The position numbers and the translations under genes are program-made. From Eretmocerus hayati (taxonomy: Eukaryota; Arthropoda; Insecta; Hymenoptera; Aphelinidae): a stretch of 64,000 nucleotides of DNA. Numbering within the stretch: position 1 is the stretch's first letter; each line of letters starts with the position of its first letter. The stretch lies in contig CM056741.1 of assembly GCA_029851415.1 (NCBI GenBank), positions 82,539,282 to 82,603,281 of the forward strand, given 5' to 3'. The notes below the pieces were generated by a model, which was not told where the DNA came from, searched no databases, and was given only the letters and a program-made list of their open reading frames with translations. Below are positions 61,228 through 64,000 of the stretch, in pieces.

Positions 61228-61436
61228 CCCTACTGAAAGAGGCCGAGTCGGTGACCGAGACGGTTGACCGAGTCGGTGTACGGAGTCGGTGACTGTTTCA
61301 GTTTCCCGACTCAGTCACTTCGCATGGAATGGCCCCAAATGCCACGAAACGAAGAATAAATGATGAATTATCGTCAGAGGTTAATAGAAAAATTAAAAAA
61401 AATAGAAAAAAACATGCCCGGCTAATTTTACAATTT

Positions 61437-61509
61437 TGACGTGAGTAGGGTTCGAACCTGCAATCTCTTGATTACGAGCCCAAGCACATGTGCCCGGGGC
61501 CAGCTAGAC
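61437..61509 (-). repeat. tRNA-Thr-like sequence in the second CCCTACTG element
   Basis: Minus strand: box A-like TGGCCCCGGG (61502-61493) and box B GGTTCGAACCC-type (61458-61448) at tRNA spacing, with GGGCTCGTAATC between them. It corresponds to the left-arm copy at 23110-23182 and again faces outward. Only this one is kept, since the right-arm copy is replaced. Confidence 0.6.
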
Positions 61510-62486
61510 ATGTTACGAGAGAGGGCTTAGTGAGCGTACTTGGAGTGTGACTCATAGGAAGTACCTAAGATCTGTTTATCATCAGTTTTATCATGAGTTG
61601 ATCATAAACTCTGGTGCCAGAGCACTGCGTCAAGCCGTAGCTAGGATGGGACTTGGGATATTTCGAGATCTGGCTGCTTGACGAGTCGGTTGACCGACTC
61701 GGTCACCCGAATTCAAATTTTCGCGAGGAAGCAACACGCATAAAACTAGGAAAATTTTCAAAATTTGACTGGTTAACCGACTCGGTGTTACTTTCCCGTG
61801 AAAATTTGGATTCGGTTGACCGAGTCGGTGTACCGTGTCGGTGGTTAACCAGCCAAATCTCGGAAATTTCCAAGTCCTATGCGTGTTGCTTCCCCGTGAA
61901 AATTTGAATTCGGTTGACCGAGTCGGTCAACCGACTCGGTCAAGCAGCCAGATCTAGAAATATCCCAAGTCCCATCCTAGCTACGGCTTGACTCAGTGCT
62001 CTGGCGCCAGAGTTTATGATCAACTCATGATAAAACTGATGATAAACTTCGCGGCACTTGCCGCGGATGTTCTTCCAGGATCTATAGGGTCGAGGCCCAC
62101 CTCGCGCACTAGACGATTGGCCCCAACAAACGCGCACTGGCACAAAAAAATTTGCCAGGCCTGTGGTACTATCAGGCCATCGCGGAAAAAATCATCAGTT
62201 TACCCCATAATGCAGACTTACGCAGATTAACATGACACCATATTGCACGCCGTCAGTAGACATGCCGGCGGCAGACGACGGGTTATAACAATACAAAAGT
62301 CGGAACTATCTCCAGAAGCGCCACCTACTGGATGGACATCCGCTTCAATTTACCTCGCGCGATTTCGTGTCTGCAGCTGTTCGTTTACAAATGCGCAGTT
62401 TTGGTACCGAAATCGTAGGTTTCAAATAACTTTTTGATGTTAGCGTCGATTATGTGCGGGGATGATTCATTCGATGCGTAGAATCG

Positions 62487-62648
62487 GTGAGAATGGTGCT
62501 CTGGTCCAATTGTTATGATTCAACTAGCGGAAACCTGAATATTTGGATAGAATAGCCATCTAACCTCTTTGAGCATTTGCCTTTCCACAAGATTTTTGAC
62601 TCGGGGCGATGTATTAGCGTACGGATTGGACCGGAGCACCATTCTCAC
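62487..62648. repeat. Inverted repeat with 24-bp arms
   Basis: Arms 62487-62510 and 62625-62648 (GTGAGAATGGTGCTCTGGTC and near complement) differ at one position. They lie in the part of the chimeric element that has no counterpart in the 22.9-kb copy. Confidence 0.8.
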
Positions 62649-62809
62649 GGATATTTTCTACCTCCTGCGAAAATTTCAGATCGATTGGGTGAAAATTGAG
62701 AGCGTATAGTTGAAACCTACGAAAAAGTTGGTATCCTAGCAGAAGTCTTCGGGCCGATCTCCGACATCCTCTTAAAAATTATGAATGTGAATAGCATACC
62801 AGTAGGGTA

Positions 62810-63539
62810 CCTGAATAGGTCTTATTAAACTGTTCCATGGAACAACTTTAAATCCACCAATCTGAGTACCGATAAGCGAAGGTAACTCCAACGCATGGGT
62901 ATCCAGGCTACTCTCTCAAGGATAAAATTCTTGACAAGCCTGTGGTCATTCTAAGATATTGAATTTAGTATTGAAAAGGACCATAGCGTATCATCACCTG
63001 AAAAATCATAAGAGTGGGTAAAACCAAACCAGACATAGTCACTTATATTCAATCGAAGATACTGCTTACTTGTACTCAGAAGATCTTAAACTACCCCTCT
63101 ATGAAGGGGAGAATAACAGCAACATCCAAATGGCCTGGAAATAATAGTTTCCACAAGTGAACAGAGCATATAAAAGATTCAACAAGGCAAGATTCATCAA
63201 TACTTATCTGAATATATGATGAAATGGATTACATTCAAACCGGTCATCTATTTGATGAAGGAAGAATTTAAATAATATATATTAGCCTCCTCAATGAAAT
63301 CACAACACCAAACGGGTGTTGAAACTTGGGAGTGGAAACTCACAGCAGCAGAAGTAAACAGAAGCAGACAGCGGTGCGCAATGTAGTGTATCTGTGATGA
63401 CCCGTGCTAGTTGGTAATGGTGAGCCTTGTATATGTGAAAGCGCGGCAATGTTAGGCCACGTCCACAGACTACGACTTGACTGGATTTACAAGAGGATTG
63501 CAAGGCTCACAGCTCGTGGGTAAAATTTGATTTAAACAC
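62810..63539. other. Gene-free stretch
   Basis: No gene, RNA or repeat recognised in this AT-rich to mixed sequence. Confidence 0.35.
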
Positions 63540-64000
63540 TTGAGAGTGTATGGAGGTTGGGTGGAGAAGAGCATACTCGCAAATCGGCACAAATTTCGAT
63601 TTATTAACTGGTTTTCGTCAATAGAATTAGATGATACTTCGATGATTGATCAATGTTCCGCTGTCTTCGCACACTGCATGCACGTAGGTAGATTCAGGAA
63701 TTCAGCGTCGCCGGAGATGATGTAGTACATGAGCCGGTAGAAATTCCAATGTTGGTGTTCACAAGGTTGTTTGTTCGATGACTTCGTTCCAGATGGGAGT
63801 CCTCCAGGAGTCGGTCTGGTAGTTATTGGTGCCACTTCAGCTGGATGAACAGGCGTAGCGTGGGAGTCCAGTGTGAAGATTGAACTAAGCGTATGTCAGG
63901 AGCAACTCTATGCAGAGACTGGCCGAGAGAGACTCTAAGACACAAGTGAGAGAGAGACACTCCGGGGCTCTCCTTATATAGGACCGAGTGGCTGGGGAAT
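63540..64000 (-). promoter_or_regulatory. Minus-strand promoter or LTR-like segment at the right edge
   Basis: Reading leftward from the window end there is CCTATATAAGGAG (TATA at about 63980-63973), a CT-rich leader with CTCTCTCTCACTTG, a frame of 61 codons (63835-63650) that is not recognised, and AATAAA at 63605-63600. A TATA box followed about 375 bp later by a polyadenylation signal is what an LTR would show, but the U3 start lies outside the window and no primer site could be identified; a gene promoter is the alternative. Confidence 0.3.

Larger units (their letters stand above)
61228..62807. mobile_element. Second CCCTACTG element, chimeric right half
   Basis: The left end CCCTACTGAAAGAGGCCGAG and the next ~450 bp repeat the left arm of the 22900-23941 element, and TA flanks both ends (61226-61227, 62808-62809; right end ...CCAGTAGGG). 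The middle has extra ACCGACTCGG-rich sequence, and the start of the right arm matches (to about 62048). After that the sequence changes to an unrelated segment running to the CAGTAGGG end. The element is therefore either recombinant or a longer version with deletion in the other copy. Confidence 0.75.

Overview
This is eukaryotic nuclear DNA, most likely from an insect or another arthropod. The evidence is a THAP/P-element-type transposase gene with about 13 short exons and small GT-AG introns, an LTR retroelement primed by tRNA-Gly, and very dense transposon, foldback and satellite DNA. I recognise no intact host protein gene, no rRNA gene and no CRISPR. The species cannot be named from the sequence.

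Layout. 1-4060: a long foldback element (270-3950) whose arms contain ~360-bp subrepeats, next to a scrap of non-LTR reverse transcriptase. 5037-8700: a decayed LTR retroelement with one LTR, a tRNA-Gly primer site, a gag-like frame with two in-frame TGA codons and a second gag-like scrap. 8700-15974: mostly unassigned, with a recurring CCAACGGAC motif, a short perfect hairpin and a double-hairpin element. 15975-24277: an 8.3-kb element with inverted ends (CCCTGCTGC...) that carries two satellite arrays (~247 bp and ~164 bp). It is interrupted by a 1042-bp palindromic element whose arms each hold an outward-facing tRNA-Thr-like sequence. 24.3-33.5 kb: another palindrome, a 230-bp tandem array, a 61-bp tandem array and unassigned DNA. 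33.5-42.0 kb: a GC-rich foldback interrupted by a second copy of the satellite-carrying element (35363-41508), which is itself interrupted by a 2.0-kb palindrome (36126-38137), so three levels of nesting. 42.1-42.85 kb: a ~99-bp minisatellite. 44.9-50.6 kb, minus strand: a P-element/THAP9-like transposase pseudogene with three in-frame TAG codons and one clear frameshift. 51.0-54.1 kb: three TA-flanked elements in a row. 56.1-59.6 kb: two more long palindromes. 61.2-62.8 kb: a second, chimeric member of the tRNA-bearing family. The right edge holds a minus-strand TATA box that may belong to an LTR or promoter.

The most notable content is the set of elements with inverted ends. Two families with similar ends (CCCTGCTG and CCCTACTG) appear to make 2-bp target duplications (AG, AA, TA, TA). 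Two of these insertions can be checked against an unfilled copy of the same target inside this window, because the targets are themselves duplicated. Assignments rest on reading by eye; repeat ends are accurate to a few bases where terminal repeats are described and to tens of bases elsewhere.
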